A DNA stretch of 64,000 nt from Leucobacter musarum subsp. musarum (GCF_001273845.1 NZ_JHBW01000065.1:62001-126000), one strand, 5' to 3'; positions 8,155 through 16,555 are shown, counted from the stretch's first letter. The notes: generated by a model from the sequence alone, not told the origin. Numbers and translations are program-made.

Positions 8155-8649
8155 ATGCTCGCACTCACCGCACCCGTCATCCGATCAAGCTTTATCAACG
8201 CGTCTCGCAAAGAGTCGACCGTCGCGGGGCTGCCCGACGATCTCGACACCCGTGATTGGTCGCAGTTCGACTACCTCGGCTGGCACGACCCCAAGTTCGC
8301 CAAACGCGCCTACGTCGTGCTGCCTGCCTTCGATGGCGCCCCGACCGGCATCATGCTGCGACAGGCCGACGCCTCGCCGCAGCGACGCCAGATCTGCGAA
8401 TGGTGCCGCGATACGCGCCTCATCAACGAGGTCGTGTTCTTCGCCGCGCGCCGCGCGGGGGAGTCAGGCCGTCGCGGTAACACCGTCGGCACCCTGATCT
8501 GCCAGAACTTCCAGTGCTCCTGGAATGTGCGCACCGACCCGCCGCTGCCCTACGATGGCTTCGACATGGCCGTTGAGCGTCAGCGGCGCATCGAGCACCT
8601 GCAGCATCGCGTCGCGAGCTTCGCCGACATGCTCGTCACCGGGCGGTAG
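8155..8649 (+). CDS. FBP domain protein (EF-G-binding treble-clef zinc finger)
   Basis: This 164-residue protein matches the FBP C-terminal zinc-finger domain of elongation-factor-G-binding proteins. CEWC (about residue 82) and CQNFQC (about residue 122) supply four zinc Cys, with the conserved PPLPYDG and a terminal helix VERQRRIEHLQHRV. FusB/FusC proteins use this finger to free stalled EF-G from fusidic-acid-blocked ribosomes; in actinobacteria the domain usually stands alone and its role is less clear. ATG 8155 follows GAAAGGG. A more upstream in-frame extension to 8023 overlaps the leader ORF and is rejected. The leader suggests translation-linked control. Confidence 0.8.
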   Translation: MLALTAPVIRSSFINASRKESTVAGLPDDLDTRDWSQFDYLGWHDPKFAKRAYVVLPAFDGAPTGIMLRQADASPQRRQICEWCRDTRLINEVVFFAARRAGESGRRGNTVGTLICQNFQCSWNVRTDPPLPYDGFDMAVERQRRIEHLQHRVASFADMLVTGR

Positions 8650-8682
8650 CGCACGCGCGTCGGCGCGGTCTAGCGTGGAGAC

Positions 8683-9657
8683 ATGCGCGCGATCACCATC
8701 ACGGACGACCATCGGCTCGAACTCGTGGATATCCCCGAGCCCGTACCGGGCGAGGGCGAGATTCTCATCGATGTCGTGTCGGCCGGGGTGAACCGCGCCG
8801 ACGTGGCGCAGGCAGCTGGCGTCTACCCGCCACCACCCGGTGCCTCGGAGCTCCCCGGGCTTGAGGTCTCCGGGCATCGGCGCGACACCGGCGCACCCGT
8901 CGTCGCGCTGCTCGCGGGCGGCGGGTACGCCGAGGTCGTCGCGGTGCCCGAGGTGCAGGTGGTTCCCGCGCCCGTCGGGCTCTCGCTCGCCGATGCAGGC
9001 GGCATCATCGAGGTCGCCGCGACGGTGGTGTCGAATCTGGTGCTCGAGGCCGGGTTGCGCACCGAGCCCGCAGGGGGTGACGGGGGAGCGGCGCCGGATC
9101 CGCAGACCGTACTCATCCACGGCGGCACGGGCGGCATCGGTGCGTTCGCCATCCAGTTCGCGCACGCCCTCGGCGCCCGGGTGCTCACCACCGTCGGATC
9201 CGACAACGCCGTCGCGCGCGTTCGCGAACTCGGCGCCGATCTCGCCTGGAACCGGCACACCACCGACGTCGTCTCCGCCGCGCGCGAAGCGGGAGGCGCC
9301 GACATCGTGCTGGATGTCGTCGGTGGCCCCGCGCTCAACGACAACGTGAGAATGCTGCGTGAGTTCGGGCGTCTCGTGATCATCGGCACGCTCGGCGGGG
9401 CGACCGGGGAGCTCGACGTTGGCGCGCTGATGGCGAAACGCGTACACCTCATCGGTACGACCGTGCGCTCGCGCGCCCCGCACGACAAGCAGCGGATTCT
9501 CGACCGCACGCGCGAACTCGTCTGGCCGATGCTCGAGCGCGGGCAGATTCGGATGCCGGTACAGACCCGGTTGCCGCTCGCTCGAGCGTCTGAGGCGCAC
9601 GATCTGCTACGCGCCGGCGGGCACTTCGGCAAGGTGATCCTCGATGTCGCCGAGTGA
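8683..9657 (+). CDS. Quinone oxidoreductase-type NADPH dehydrogenase (zinc-free MDR)
   Basis: This 324-residue medium-chain reductase resembles QOR. It has an N-terminal GroES-like domain with VNRADVAQAAGVYPPPPGAS and SGHRRDTG, and lacks the zinc Cys of alcohol dehydrogenases. A Rossmann site HGGTGGIGAFAIQFA lies near residue 146, followed by GADLAWN and a C-terminal LPLARASEAHDLL helix. Such enzymes reduce quinones or enones with NADPH. TAGCGT (8671-8676) lies 6 nt before the ATG, indicating a leaderless mRNA. The next gene overlaps by 14 nt, so the two form an operon. Confidence 0.85.
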   Translation: MRAITITDDHRLELVDIPEPVPGEGEILIDVVSAGVNRADVAQAAGVYPPPPGASELPGLEVSGHRRDTGAPVVALLAGGGYAEVVAVPEVQVVPAPVGLSLADAGGIIEVAATVVSNLVLEAGLRTEPAGGDGGAAPDPQTVLIHGGTGGIGAFAIQFAHALGARVLTTVGSDNAVARVRELGADLAWNRHTTDVVSAAREAGGADIVLDVVGGPALNDNVRMLREFGRLVIIGTLGGATGELDVGALMAKRVHLIGTTVRSRAPHDKQRILDRTRELVWPMLERGQIRMPVQTRLPLARASEAHDLLRAGGHFGKVILDVAE

Positions 9658-10237
9658 GCCGGGCGCGACGAGCGGAGCATCTGAACCCGAACTGCTCGTG
9701 TTCGCCGATGCTGATGCCTGGCGCGCGTGGCTCGAAGCGGTGGAGCACGAGCACGACGGCGGCTGGGTGGTGCTCGCGAAAAAGGGGACGACGACGCCGA
9801 CCTCGTTGAGCTATCAAGACGCCCTCGAGATTGCGCTCTGCAGTGGGTGGATCGACGGCCAGAAACGCGCGCACGACGCGGCCACGTTTCTGCAGCGGTT
9901 CACCCCCAGGCGGGCGCGATCGATCTGGTCGCAGCGCAACGTCGAGATCGTTGCTCGCCTGGAAGCTGCCGGGATGATGCGCGAGCGCGGACGCCGGGAG
10001 GTCGAGCGCGCTCAGGCCGATGGTCGCTGGGAGCGGGCCTACGCCGGATCGGCAGACATGCAGGAGCCCGACGAACTGACCGCCGCGCTCGCCGCAGACC
10101 CAGCTGCGCGCAGTGCCTTCGACGCGTTGAGCCGCAGTGCGCGATACAGCGCGCTGCACCCGATCGTCACCGCAGTGCGCGCGGAGACGCGCACGCGCCG
10201 CGTCGCCGCGCTGGTGGAGCAGCTGCGGCAGGCGTAG
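9644..10237 (+). CDS. YdeI/OmdA family protein
   Basis: This 197-residue protein shows the family pattern: LVFADADAWRAWLEA, then GGWVVLAKKGT and the block ALEIALCSGWIDGQKRAHD with FTPRRARSIWSQRNV. The C-terminal helical part (FDALSRSARYSALHPIVTAVRAETR) is typical. YdeI-like proteins have been linked to antimicrobial-peptide and bacteriocin resistance and share a YdhG-like fold; the biochemical role is unresolved. It overlaps the upstream reductase gene by 14 nt and is translationally coupled to it. Confidence 0.8.
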   Translation: MSPSEPGATSGASEPELLVFADADAWRAWLEAVEHEHDGGWVVLAKKGTTTPTSLSYQDALEIALCSGWIDGQKRAHDAATFLQRFTPRRARSIWSQRNVEIVARLEAAGMMRERGRREVERAQADGRWERAYAGSADMQEPDELTAALAADPAARSAFDALSRSARYSALHPIVTAVRAETRTRRVAALVEQLRQA

Positions 10238-10258
10238 GCGCCCGCCGCAACCACGGGG

Positions 10259-11260
10259 TTACTGCACCGACCACCCGCCGTCGGAGGCGAGCACCGCGCC
10301 ATTGATGTTGACGGCGTCGTCGGAGAGCAGGAACGTGATCGACGCCGCGAGATGCTCGGCCGTCGCGACCGTCGGGATCGCCTGTTGGAACGGAGCGAGT
10401 CGTGCTGAACCTGATTCCGACATGTGGGGCGGCATCGGGATGCCCGTCGCCACCCCGCCGGGAGCCACGGAGTTCACGCGGATGCCCTTCGGGCCGTACA
10501 TGAATGCCGCGGAGCGGGTGACGCCGACGATGCCGTGCTTGCTCGCCGTGTAGGCGTTGCCCGATGCATTGCCGCGCAGCGCGGCTTCGCTCGACACGTT
10601 GAGGATGGCTCCGCACCCGGCGCGCTCCATCGCGGGGAGCACCGCGCGCATGAGCTTGAACGGTGCGGTCAGATTAATCGCGATGACGCGATCCCACACC
10701 GCGTCAGTCGTCTCGCCGGCGGGGGAGAAGTCGTCGTTGATCCCCGCGATGTTCGCGAGCGCATCGATGCGGTCGCCGGCAGCGGCGATCACGTGGTCGA
10801 TCGCGTCTTGCTGCGTCAGATCGCCGGCAATAACGGTGATGTCGGCATCGGCATGCTCGGCGCGGAACGCCTCCAGCTTCTCTGCGGCAATGTCGCACGC
10901 GATCACCCGGCCGCCCTCGCGTGCGATGCGGGATGCGGTCGCGCGGCCGATGCCCGAGGCGGCCCCGGTCACGATCACGGTCTTGCCGCTGAAGCGCTCG
11001 GGGGTGATGCGCTCGGCCCAACCGCTCGGTGCGGCATCGTCGGGGATCTCGCCACCGTTCGCGGCGCGCACGAGGTCGTCGACCACCGACTGCGGCATCG
11101 CGCCCTGGCTCAGCACGACCAGCTGCTGCAGTGGGAGGCCGAGCACCGGCGTCAGGCTGTCGGGGTCTGTACCGGACTGTGCGAGCAAGCCGCGCACGAG
11201 GTCGCCGCCGGTCGGGTCTGCGAGCCAGTCGCCGATCGAGGATTGTGCGGTGAGGGCCAT
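10259..11260 (-). CDS. Short-chain dehydrogenase with N-terminal helical extension
   Basis: This 333-residue protein is a classical SDR (about residue 92 onward) with the cofactor site VTGAASGIGRATA, NxAG as NIAGI, catalytic Ser in LNVSSEA and YTASK. A C-terminal FLLSDDAVNINGAVLASDGGW follows. It differs from ordinary 250-residue SDRs by an extra 90-residue N-terminal part ([20 protein letters not shown] and LQQLVVLSQGAMPQSVVDDLV) that looks helical. The TetR gene on the other strand is its likely repressor; the -10 TATAAC (11308-11313, minus) abuts a dyad. The substrate is unknown. The ATG follows GGAGATCTC. Confidence 0.8.
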   Translation of the reverse strand: MALTAQSSIGDWLADPTGGDLVRGLLAQSGTDPDSLTPVLGLPLQQLVVLSQGAMPQSVVDDLVRAANGGEIPDDAAPSGWAERITPERFSGKTVIVTGAASGIGRATASRIAREGGRVIACDIAAEKLEAFRAEHADADITVIAGDLTQQDAIDHVIAAAGDRIDALANIAGINDDFSPAGETTDAVWDRVIAINLTAPFKLMRAVLPAMERAGCGAILNVSSEAALRGNASGNAYTASKHGIVGVTRSAAFMYGPKGIRVNSVAPGGVATGIPMPPHMSESGSARLAPFQQAIPTVATAEHLAASITFLLSDDAVNINGAVLASDGGWSVQ

Positions 11261-11307
11261 GAGATCTCCATTCGTCGAATTCCGGAGTGGGTTCCCGTGC
11301 TAAAGCA

Positions 11308-11327
11308 GTTATAACGCAACGGTGCGT
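11308..11327 (-). promoter_or_regulatory. SDR promoter with TetR-type operator
   Basis: On the minus strand TATAAC (11308-11313) is a -10 element. The dyad ACGCA-N4-TGCGT (11314-11327) sits in the spacer just upstream. A wider GTGCTA/TAGCAC pair (11297-11302, 11337-11342) shares nearly the same centre. This is a likely binding site for the divergent TetR protein. Confidence 0.45.
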
Positions 11328-11366
11328 CCACTTATGTAGCACGATACACCCCGATACCCTGAAGCC

Positions 11367-11972
11367 GTGCCGAGAACCCGAAGTGAAACCGCCCGACGCT
11401 CAGTGCTCGCATCGACGCGCGCCGCGCTCGCCGCAGACGGGTACGCGGCGCTCACCATCGAGGGGCTCGCCGCCGAAGCTGGGGTCTCGAAGCAGACGAT
11501 CTATCGCTGGTGGCCCTCAAAAGCCGCCATTCTGGCCGAAGCGTTGCTCGACGATGCGGCGCCCGACTTCGTGCAGGGCGCGTTCGGCGCGGCGCTTCCC
11601 GTTGACGATTCAGCTGGCGATCTGGCCGAGCAGCTTGCCACGTGGTTGCGCACCTCCGCTGAGCATCTCGCCACCCCCGAAGGTCTCGGCGTCGCACGCG
11701 CGCTCATCGCGGTCACCGCGACCGACCCCGAGGTCGGGGCCGCGCTCAACGCTCGCCTGGCGGCTCCGATTCGAGACTGGATGGGGGAGCGACTCGCCAA
11801 GGCGACGGCCCACGGCTCAGTGCGCGGCAACGTCGATGCGACGTTGCTCGCAGATCACCTCATCGCGATGACGTCGTACGCCGCTCTCACCGGCCTGCCG
11901 CTCGACACGACGCGGGTGCGCGCAACGGTCGACCTGGTGATGCGCGGGATCGCCGCGCCCCGCGCGAACTAG
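11367..11972 (+). CDS. TetR/AcrR-family transcriptional regulator
   Basis: This 201-residue repressor has a canonical N-terminal helix-turn-helix (LTIEGLAAEAGVSKQTIYRWWPSKAAILAEAL, about residues 30-60) and a TetR C-terminal ligand domain. It is divergent from the SDR gene, with a dyad in the shared region, so it probably represses that gene and itself in response to the SDR substrate or a related compound. GTG 11367 lies 6 nt after TACCCT (11355-11360), a leaderless arrangement. Confidence 0.85.
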   Translation: MPRTRSETARRSVLASTRAALAADGYAALTIEGLAAEAGVSKQTIYRWWPSKAAILAEALLDDAAPDFVQGAFGAALPVDDSAGDLAEQLATWLRTSAEHLATPEGLGVARALIAVTATDPEVGAALNARLAAPIRDWMGERLAKATAHGSVRGNVDATLLADHLIAMTSYAALTGLPLDTTRVRATVDLVMRGIAAPRAN

Positions 11973-12013
11973 CCGTTGTCGGCCGCACATGTTCTTGGGG
12001 GGAATGCGGACGT

Positions 12014-12061
12014 GTGACGAGCGGTCACGCTATTCCGCTAGCCCACCCCGCCGCTTACGAT
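12014..12061 (+). promoter_or_regulatory. Promoter of LAxTG surface protein gene with upstream dyad
   Basis: TACGAT (12056-12061) is a -10 element 7 nt before the ATG, indicating a leaderless mRNA. A perfect dyad GTGAC-N5-GTCAC (12014-12028) lies just upstream of the -35 position and may bind a regulator. The spacing does not fit CRP. Confidence 0.4.
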
Positions 12062-12068
12062 AGGTCGC

Positions 12069-14135
12069 ATGGGGAAAAATCGAGGACGATGGGGAGCCCT
12101 GGCCGCGGTGCCGGTGCTGTTGCTGAGCGGGCTGATCGTGGGGGCGGCGCCCGCTGCGGCCGAAACCACGAGCCGCTGGGCCGAGTGGGCCGACCTGACC
12201 GGTACGGGCGGCAACTACCAGACCACGGTGCAGATCGCCGATTCGCCCGCCCTCACCGCGCAGGTGCGGTCGGATTCACGCGCGGGGCAGGTCGGTGTCA
12301 TTTCGGGCGCGAGCACCTGGCTCTCTGCGGGAACCGAGGTGGGGCAGAAATACGGCGACAGTCGCGACCAGCAGTACCTCAACCTCCGCCCGAAAGTCGA
12401 TACTCCATCGGGCGCTTCGACCACGACCTACACGTTCTCGAAGCCCACGCCCACCGCCAACTGGACGTTCGTGCTCGGTGACATCGATGCAGATCTGGTG
12501 AAGATCCGCGCCATCGGCCCGAATGGCGTTGCGCTGAACGCGACGCAGCTCGGATTCAATGGCGGATTCAACTATTGCGCGCCCGGTCTTCCAGGCAAGC
12601 CGTCGTGCACGGGCGACGCAACCGACGTGCCGAACTGGGACCCGTCGACGCTCACGCTCACCGGCAACGACGCCGCCGCTGACACTTCCGGGGCAGCGGC
12701 ATGGTTCGAACCCTCCGCGCCGATCAGCTCGCTGACCTTCACGTTCCAGCGCCGCGCGGGTTTCCCGGTGTACCAGACCTGGTTCGCCTCGCTCGCTCGT
12801 GATGTGTCGGGCACGGTGACCGACGCCGGCGGCGATGGCAGTGGGGTCGTCGTGACGCTCACGGATGCGAACGGTACGGAGGTCGGTACCGCAACTACTG
12901 GCATCGGTGGCACCTACGAGTTCCCGGGCGTGCAGGCGAGCGACGGGTACGTCATCCGCGCGAAGGCGCCCGCGGGCAAGATTATCGAGGGGGCGACCAG
13001 TCGGTCGGTTGACCTCAGCGACACCGACGCGGTCGAAGACTTCTCGATGCGCGACATCGTTCCCGTTGCGGTGGCGGGCGTGGTGGAGGATGCGGACGGA
13101 AACCCGATTCCGGGAGCCACGGTGACGCTTGACGATGGTGCGGGTAGCGTGGTGACCGCCACCACCGGCGCAGACGGCACCTACCTCTTCGACTCCGTCG
13201 GCACCGGCACGTGGACTCCCGCAGTTACGCTGCCCGAAGGCTTTGTGAATCCGTCGACGCAGCCGCCGTTCACTATTGACGGAACCTCGGAAGATCCCAT
13301 TGAAAACGTCGACTTCACCGGCGAGCGTGTGACGTATCAAACGATCTCGGGATCGGTCTCGACGCCGGGCGGGCCTGCCGCTGGAGTGACGGTGACCGCC
13401 GTCGGGCCTGACGGCACGCTGACCGCGGTCACAGATGCAGATGGCCGGTACGTGTTTCCCGGCTTGCTGCCGGGCGAGTACGTCATCACGGCCGAAGGCG
13501 ACGGCACCTCGCAGACTGTCGACGTCGTCGACACGAACGTGACGGACATCGATTTCGAGATCGTGAAAGTCGGCGCTGTCAGGGGCACGGTGACCTCTGG
13601 CGGCGAACCGGTTCCCCAGGTGATGGTGAAGCTCAGTGGCGACCTTTCGTTCCTCACCGGCAGTGACGAAGACGGCTCGTTCACGTTCGGCGACATTCCA
13701 CCGGGAACCTACGAGATGACCATCGAGGTGCCTGAGGGGTACACGCTCGACGGGCCCGCTACCCGCACCGTGGTGATCGATGGCTCGGGTGCGCTTGTCG
13801 CCGATCAAGACTTCTTATTGATCGCTGTGGCGGCAGCGGATGCTCAGGCGGATGCCGACAGCGGAAGCGCTGCACAGGGCACCGCAACTGCGTCGGCGCG
13901 GGCAAATGCTGCGGCCGATGCGACGGCAGGCGGTTCCGCCGATACCGGCGCGGGGAGCGCTGGGGCTCAGGCGACTGCGGGGACGCAGGGCGAGCGCCCT
14001 GGCGCCGGCAATCGTGACCTCGCGAACACGGGCACCGACTTCGCCCCGATGCTCGGCACCGGCGGAGTGCTGCTCGCGATCGGCGCCGTCGTGCTGCTCG
14101 TCGCGCGTCGACGCAAGGGCACACCGAGCGCGTAA
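12069..14135 (+). CDS. LAxTG-anchored surface protein with four carboxypeptidase-regulatory-like repeats
   Basis: This 688-residue exported protein has a signal peptide (KNRGRWGALAAVPVLLLSG, cleavage near APAAAE about residue 34). An N-terminal domain of about 220 residues contains one CAPGLPGKPSC Cys pair. Four beta-sandwich repeats follow (about 240-590), each starting xxGTVxxxGGxPxxGVxVT and carrying the TGxDGTYxFxxVxxG core of CarboxypepD_reg/SdrD-B-type domains. An Ala/Asp/Ser-rich stalk (about 600-650) leads to LANTG, a membrane helix and RRRKG. The sorting signal is of the same LAxTG type as in the Ig-repeat protein at 1503-4871. The likely role is surface display or adhesion. Confidence 0.85.
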   Translation: MGKNRGRWGALAAVPVLLLSGLIVGAAPAAAETTSRWAEWADLTGTGGNYQTTVQIADSPALTAQVRSDSRAGQVGVISGASTWLSAGTEVGQKYGDSRDQQYLNLRPKVDTPSGASTTTYTFSKPTPTANWTFVLGDIDADLVKIRAIGPNGVALNATQLGFNGGFNYCAPGLPGKPSCTGDATDVPNWDPSTLTLTGNDAAADTSGAAAWFEPSAPISSLTFTFQRRAGFPVYQTWFASLARDVSGTVTDAGGDGSGVVVTLTDANGTEVGTATTGIGGTYEFPGVQASDGYVIRAKAPAGKIIEGATSRSVDLSDTDAVEDFSMRDIVPVAVAGVVEDADGNPIPGATVTLDDGAGSVVTATTGADGTYLFDSVGTGTWTPAVTLPEGFVNPSTQPPFTIDGTSEDPIENVDFTGERVTYQTISGSVSTPGGPAAGVTVTAVGPDGTLTAVTDADGRYVFPGLLPGEYVITAEGDGTSQTVDVVDTNVTDIDFEIVKVGAVRGTVTSGGEPVPQVMVKLSGDLSFLTGSDEDGSFTFGDIPPGTYEMTIEVPEGYTLDGPATRTVVIDGSGALVADQDFLLIAVAAADAQADADSGSAAQGTATASARANAAADATAGGSADTGAGSAGAQATAGTQGERPGAGNRDLANTGTDFAPMLGTGGVLLAIGAVVLLVARRRKGTPSA

Positions 14136-14160
14136 TTCGGGGAGACTGCTCAGTCGCGCA

Positions 14161-14196
14161 CGCGGTGGGTCGGGAATGCGTTCCCGACCCACCGCG
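14161..14196 (+). terminator. Strong intrinsic terminator
   Basis: A perfect 16-bp stem (14161-14176 with 14181-14196) with a 4-nt loop is followed by a short T-rich run, directly after the surface-protein gene. Confidence 0.85.
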
Positions 14197-14197
14197 T

Positions 14198-14249
14198 TTG
14201 CGTTGCAGGAGTCGGCGACGATACGCTGACTCCAAACGAATGTTTGGAG
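14198..14249 (+). promoter_or_regulatory. Promoter and palindromic operator of small membrane protein gene
   Basis: TTGCGT (14198-14203), an 18-nt spacer and TACGCT (14222-14227) form a sigma-70-like promoter. CTCCAAAC-GAAT-GTTTGGAG (14230-14249), an 8-bp perfect inverted repeat, covers the transcription start and ends 1 nt before the ATG. This is ideal for a TetR- or MarR-type repressor. No matching regulator gene is adjacent. Confidence 0.6.
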
Positions 14250-14250
14250 A

Positions 14251-14517
14251 ATGATGTCAGCCGCGCCCACCCCTGAACCCGCTGCACCGATGCCGGCGAT
14301 GCCGCACGTGCCGCTCGCGATTCGCATGCTGCTGACGTGGACCGCGATCCTGCCGCTCGTGCTGCTGGTGCGCTTCGCGCTTGCTCCCCTCGTCGCCTCG
14401 TGGCCCGACGTGCTCGGCTTCGCGCTCACCGTCACCATCGTGGTGCCGATCGCGGTGGGCTTCGCCGTGCCGATGCTGACGCGCGGGTACCACGCGATGC
14501 GTCGTCGCTCGCGCTGA
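14251..14517 (+). CDS. Small two-helix membrane protein (DUF2798-like)
   Basis: This 88-residue protein has a Pro/Ala-rich N-terminus and two predicted membrane helices (about 24-48, MLLTWTAILPLVLLVRFAL; about 52-78, VLGFALTVTIVVPIAVGFAVP), ending RGYHAMRRRSR. The arrangement resembles DUF2798 proteins; no function is known. The gene stands alone behind a strong palindromic operator, so expression is probably switched by a repressor encoded elsewhere. The start is ATG 14251, with an alternative ATG 3 nt later. Confidence 0.6.
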   Translation: MMSAAPTPEPAAPMPAMPHVPLAIRMLLTWTAILPLVLLVRFALAPLVASWPDVLGFALTVTIVVPIAVGFAVPMLTRGYHAMRRRSR

Positions 14518-14666
14518 TCAAATACTGACGGAGGGGAGCCCTGAGGGGTTGTCTCTCCGCAGATCGTCAGCGATGCGTGAGCTTCCTGGCGATCGCCGTA
14601 TGGATTCCGCGAGGACCATCGCCCAGCACGTCGCACCGGTGTTCGATCGGAAGTGAGCCCGACAGT

Positions 14667-14711
14667 CGGGTTCACGGCCGAGGGGCCGGAACGACTCTCA
14701 GGGGGAACCCG
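14667..14711 (+). promoter_or_regulatory. Possible ribosome-site hairpin before the kdp genes
   Basis: CGGGTTC (14667-14673) pairs with GAACCCG (14705-14711), which contains the first base of the GTG start. A CGGCC/GGCCG stem (14675-14679, 14684-14688) lies within. Folding would hide the start of the first kdp-leader ORF. The rest of 14518-14666 holds no supported gene. Confidence 0.25.
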
Positions 14712-14794
14712 TGCTGGATGTGGTCGCCGTTTGCGGCGTGATCGCGGTCTTCGCGCTCATCGGACTGGTGGGACGGGCGGTGGAGCGCCTGTGA
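14711..14794 (+). CDS. 27-residue single-helix membrane peptide upstream of kdpF
   Basis: The ORF starts GTG (14711) 5 nt after a GGGGGAA-type ribosome site and encodes a hydrophobic helix ([22 protein letters not shown]) with a charged end. It is about the size and topology of KdpF. Its TGA overlaps the kdpF start (GTGA, 14791-14794), so the two are translationally coupled. It was found by reading the DNA and is too short for most gene finders. It may be a second accessory subunit of the Kdp ATPase; this is inferred from position only. Confidence 0.5.
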   Translation: MLDVVAVCGVIAVFALIGLVGRAVERL

Positions 14795-14880
14795 TCGTCT
14801 TCGACATCGCTGCCATCGTGCTGGCGCTGGGCGCGCTCGTCGTGCTCGTGGTCGCGCTCGTGTGCCCGGAGCGTTTCTGA
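14791..14880 (+). CDS. kdpF: Potassium-transporting ATPase subunit KdpF
   Basis: A 29-residue single-helix peptide (starts [19 protein letters not shown], ends CPERF) has the ExF-like end typical of KdpF. It stabilises the KdpABC complex in the membrane. Its TGA overlaps the kdpA ATG, and it overlaps the preceding 27-residue ORF by 4 nt. The length matches the family norm of about 29 residues. Confidence 0.85.
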   Translation: MIVFDIAAIVLALGALVVLVVALVCPERF

Positions 14881-16553
14881 TGGTCGCTCTGCAGGCCGTC
14901 GCGGCCCTCGCCACCGTCGCGCTCATTCTTGTGGTGACGCATCGCCCGCTCGGCGACTACCTCGCCTGGGTGTATACCTCCCGGAAAGACTGGCGCGCCG
15001 AGCGCCTCGTCTATCGACTCATCGGGGTCGACGGCGGCGCCGAACAGCACTGGCGCGCCTACCTGCGTGGCGTGCTCGTGTTCTCGGCCGTGGGGGTGCT
15101 GCTCGTCTACGCGCTGCAGCGCCTGCAGCCGCTCTTGCCGGCGGCACTCGGGCTGCCCGCGCCGTCGCCCGATCTCGCGTTCAACACGGCCGCATCGTTC
15201 GTGGGCAACACGAACTGGCAGTCGTACTCGCCCGAACTGACCCTCGGGTACACGGTGCAATTCGCGGGGCTCGCGGTGCAGAACTTCGTCTCGGCCGCGG
15301 TCGGCATGGCCGTCGCCATCGCACTCGTGCGCGGATTCGCGGCCCGGCGATCCGGCACCATCGGCAATTTCTGGGTCGACCTCACCCGAGGCACGACCCG
15401 CGTGCTGCTGCCGATCGCTGCGGTCTCGGCCATCGTGCTCGTGATCGGCGGAGTGGTGCAGAACTTCAACGGGTTCGTCGACGTCACGACGCTCACCGGT
15501 GCGACTCAGCAGCTGCCCGGAGGCCCGGTCGCGTCGCAGGAGGCGATCAAACTGCTCGGCACGAACGGCGGCGGGTTCTTCAATGCGAACTCCGCTCACC
15601 CCTTCGAGAACCCGACCGCCTGGACGAACCTGTTCGAGACCGTGCTGATGCTGCTCATTCCGTTCGCCCTGTCGCGCACCTTCGGGCGCATGGTGGGAGA
15701 CACCCGTCAGGGCACCGCGATCGCCGCCGTGATGGCGCTGCTGTTCGTCGGGTCGTTCGTGATGCTCACCGCCCTCGAGAGCGCAGGGCGCGGCACCGCG
15801 CCGCAGCTCGCCGGGGGCTCGCTCGAAGGCAAGGAGTGGCGATTCGGGCTCGTCGGTTCGACGCTGTTCGCGACGACGAGCACGGGCACCTCGACGGGGG
15901 CGGTGAACTCCATGCACGACTCTTACACCGCGCTCGGCGGCATGCTGCCGCTCGTCAATATGATGCTCGGCGAGATCTCGCCCGGCGGGGTCGGCTCGGG
16001 GCTCTACGCGATCCTCGTGCTCGCCATCATCGCCGTGTTCATCGCCGGCCTGCTCATCGGCCGCACCCCCGAATACCTCGGCAAGAAGCTCGGCGCGCGC
16101 GAGATCACGCTCGCCGCGCTGTACATCTTGGTCACGCCGACGCTCGTGCTCACCGGCACCGCGCTCAGCTTCGCGCTCCCCGGCATTCGCGAGAGCGTCA
16201 TCGGCACCTCGATCTGGAACCCCGGCGTGCACGGCCTCACCGAAGTGCTCTACGCCTTTACCTCGGCGGCGAATAACAACGGCTCGGCCTTCGCCGGGCT
16301 CACCGCGAACACCCCGTGGTTGAACGTGGCCCTCGGCACGGTGATCTTGCTCGGCCGGTTTGTACCCATGGTGTTCGTGCTCGCCCTGGCGGGCGCGCTC
16401 GCAGCGCAGGATCGGGTGCCCGCCACCGCGGGCACCCTGCCGACGCACCGTCCCCTCTTCGTCGGAATGCTCACCGCCGTCACGGTGCTCGTCACCGCGC
16501 TCACCTTCTTTCCCGTTCTCGCGCTGGGTCCCCTGGCGGAAGGGCTGATGTAA
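14880..16553 (+). CDS. kdpA: Potassium-transporting ATPase subunit KdpA
   Basis: This 557-residue channel-like subunit selects K+. Family motifs are present: [67 protein letters not shown] and [14 protein letters not shown]. These are the four degenerate filter loops with key Gly residues, spread over ten membrane helices. ATG 14880 overlaps the kdpF stop. The slightly longer frame to 14862 lies inside kdpF and is rejected. K+ passes from KdpA to the KdpB pump site. Confidence 0.95.
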   Translation: MVALQAVAALATVALILVVTHRPLGDYLAWVYTSRKDWRAERLVYRLIGVDGGAEQHWRAYLRGVLVFSAVGVLLVYALQRLQPLLPAALGLPAPSPDLAFNTAASFVGNTNWQSYSPELTLGYTVQFAGLAVQNFVSAAVGMAVAIALVRGFAARRSGTIGNFWVDLTRGTTRVLLPIAAVSAIVLVIGGVVQNFNGFVDVTTLTGATQQLPGGPVASQEAIKLLGTNGGGFFNANSAHPFENPTAWTNLFETVLMLLIPFALSRTFGRMVGDTRQGTAIAAVMALLFVGSFVMLTALESAGRGTAPQLAGGSLEGKEWRFGLVGSTLFATTSTGTSTGAVNSMHDSYTALGGMLPLVNMMLGEISPGGVGSGLYAILVLAIIAVFIAGLLIGRTPEYLGKKLGAREITLAALYILVTPTLVLTGTALSFALPGIRESVIGTSIWNPGVHGLTEVLYAFTSAANNNGSAFAGLTANTPWLNVALGTVILLGRFVPMVFVLALAGALAAQDRVPATAGTLPTHRPLFVGMLTAVTVLVTALTFFPVLALGPLAEGLM

Positions 16554-16555
16554 CC

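Noticed and set aside
12013..12029. CRP/GlxR-type site before the second surface-protein gene
   Set aside because: TGTGA and TCACG are present but spaced by 7 rather than 6 nt. The GTGAC/GTCAC dyad is reported instead without naming a regulator.
14573..14656. 27-codon ORF starting ATG 14573
   Set aside because: No ribosome site, no family and no coupling to kdp. It probably arises by chance.
14518..14710. c-di-AMP or other riboswitch controlling kdp
   Set aside because: Looked for the conserved blocks of the ydaO/yuaA class and did not find them. Only a weak hairpin near the start is visible.
14653..14790. Longer version of kdpF starting at 14653
   Set aside because: It would prepend an Arg/Gly-rich stretch to a 29-residue peptide of normal length. 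The upstream 27-residue ORF in another frame fits better.
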